From the NCBI RefSeq assembly GCF_900496995.4, contig NC_044004.1, positions 83,645,538 through 83,709,537 of the forward strand: a DNA stretch of 64,000 nucleotides, written 5' to 3'. The translations under genes and the position numbers were made by a program. The notes under the pieces are model-generated. The model did not search any database and was not told the DNA's origin. It saw only the letters and a program-made list of their open reading frames with translations. Source of the DNA: Aquila chrysaetos chrysaetos (lineage: Eukaryota; Chordata; Aves; Accipitriformes; Accipitridae). Positions 63,069-64,000 of the stretch are shown here, in pieces (the stretch's first letter is position 1; every line of letters begins with the position of its first letter).

Positions 63069-64000
63069 AGAAAGGTGGCCAGAATATGACAAGAACTGTT
63101 TTAAAGTGTACAGAAGCGATCTCTGGACCTGCTTATACAGCAGGTATCATTTCATCGGACAGCCTCATAACAATCCTATACTGACTGAGGATGGTTAAGA
63201 TGTCCAAATAATACCAAGTTAAAACTCCCAAGGATTACCTCTAACTTTCAGAAACTAGACGTCCAGATTAGACAGCGTTTTATGGTCAAATTTGTTGCTG
63301 AGTTTTTAATCTGCCCTTTCACAGTTTTAGACACATAAAAGGACCTCTTAAGCTGATGTTAATCAGTAAATTTAATGACTTTTAAACAAAATTACAAAGC
63401 AAAAAAGCTTAGTATAATATTAGTTGCATTGCAGGAGCACAGGAATACCGTACGAATAGCAGCCAGAAAGACAGTCCAAGGCACCAAAAGAAATGAAGAG
63501 TATGGTTTATGGAAAGCTGAAGCAGGAGTTGGAAGAGAACACAAGGTGTGTAGAGGCTAATTTATTTTTGCACAGCCAAGAATCTTGATAGTTTGTGTGA
63601 CTAGTTATGTCATTAGACATGGTTAACAACGCAGCAGATACAGTCCTGATACATTCTGTGATCAGCAAAGCAGTAGCATGTAAAACCAGCTGAAGAACTT
63701 GTAGAGGGATCTTGTCATATAGATCGATTAGGAGATAGCGGCAGCTGAAATTCAGTGCTGGTAAGCACTAACAAGCTCACAGCAGGAAACACAAAGAAGT
63801 ACACGGGTATGCACGGTGCTGAGCGGCAAAAAGAAGCCTGAGCATCAGGAATTTGGTCCGTTCAACAACACTCTAGCTGCAGACGCTGGACTCTGACCAC
63901 CAGCCATTTCGGTCTGCCACTGCTCTCCCATCCAGCAGCCCTACAAAGACAGCCTCGTTCGACTTGTAAGTGAACGCGGAGACCTGATTTATCCGAATCC

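Larger units (their letters stand above)
40761..64000 (-). other. 3' part of a large ADAMTS3 propeptide-region intron
   Basis: At least 23.2 kb upstream of W1, running off the window. The conserved propeptide motif (CDGLAGMIKS in mammals) was looked for by eye on the minus strand and not seen, so the preceding exon should lie beyond 64000. The intron contains a CpG island (46640-47240), a 12-bp inverted repeat (48468-48502), several microsatellites, an A-rich tract (49315-49346) and a G-quadruplex motif (63043-63068). No second gene is recognisable. Confidence 0.7.

Noticed and set aside
41000..64000. Missing ADAMTS3 propeptide exons inside the window
   Set aside because: Reading the minus strand for the conserved Asn-Cys-Asp-Gly-Leu-Ala region found no match, so the exons are taken to lie outside.

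Overview
The window is vertebrate genomic DNA. Exons are short, with GT-AG introns, most of the sequence is non-coding, and one multi-exon gene lies on the minus strand. It is most likely from a bird. The introns are compact, interspersed repeats are sparse, and the only dispersed-repeat traces resemble old CR1 and MIR-type elements of the kind seen in birds, turtles and crocodilians. A non-avian sauropsid is not excluded. No bacterial, viral or CRISPR-like content was seen.

The gene is ADAMTS3, the procollagen N-proteinase that also activates VEGF-C. Eighteen consecutive coding exons (called W1 to W18 here, in transcript order) run from 40760 down to the TGA stop at 4650-4652. Every splice site is GT-AG and every exon phase joins without a break. 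Together they encode 993 complete residues, in order: the end of the propeptide with an RRRR furin site; the whole metalloprotease domain with HETGH...GMEH zinc ligands and a SVMAP Met-turn; the disintegrin-like domain; the first thrombospondin repeat; the cysteine-rich domain; the spacer; thrombospondin repeats 2-4; the PLAC domain; and a C-terminal tail. The signal peptide and most of the propeptide are not in the window and should lie beyond 64000.

Layout. 1-2401 is intergenic, downstream of the gene, with a poly-C tract and a 29-bp tandem repeat. 2402-4649 is the 3' UTR, with a polyA signal at 2422-2427, four Pumilio-type sites and two AU-rich elements. 4650-29499 holds W18 to W2 separated by introns of 0.3 to 5.7 kb. 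An 11-kb intron then leads to W1 at 40561-40760. 40761-64000 is the 3' part of a very large intron inside the propeptide region.

I found no second protein-coding gene and no evidence for an undescribed biological system. The most notable unexplained feature is a compact CpG island at about 46640-47240 in the large intron, preceded on the plus strand by ATTGG and TATAAA motifs. It could be an internal or antisense promoter. Other points of interest are an A22/T10 arrangement beside the W6 acceptor, a frame-preserving 81-bp exon (W12) with a weak AAG acceptor, a 15-bp tandem duplication in the C-terminal tail, and several hairpins and G-quadruplex motifs.
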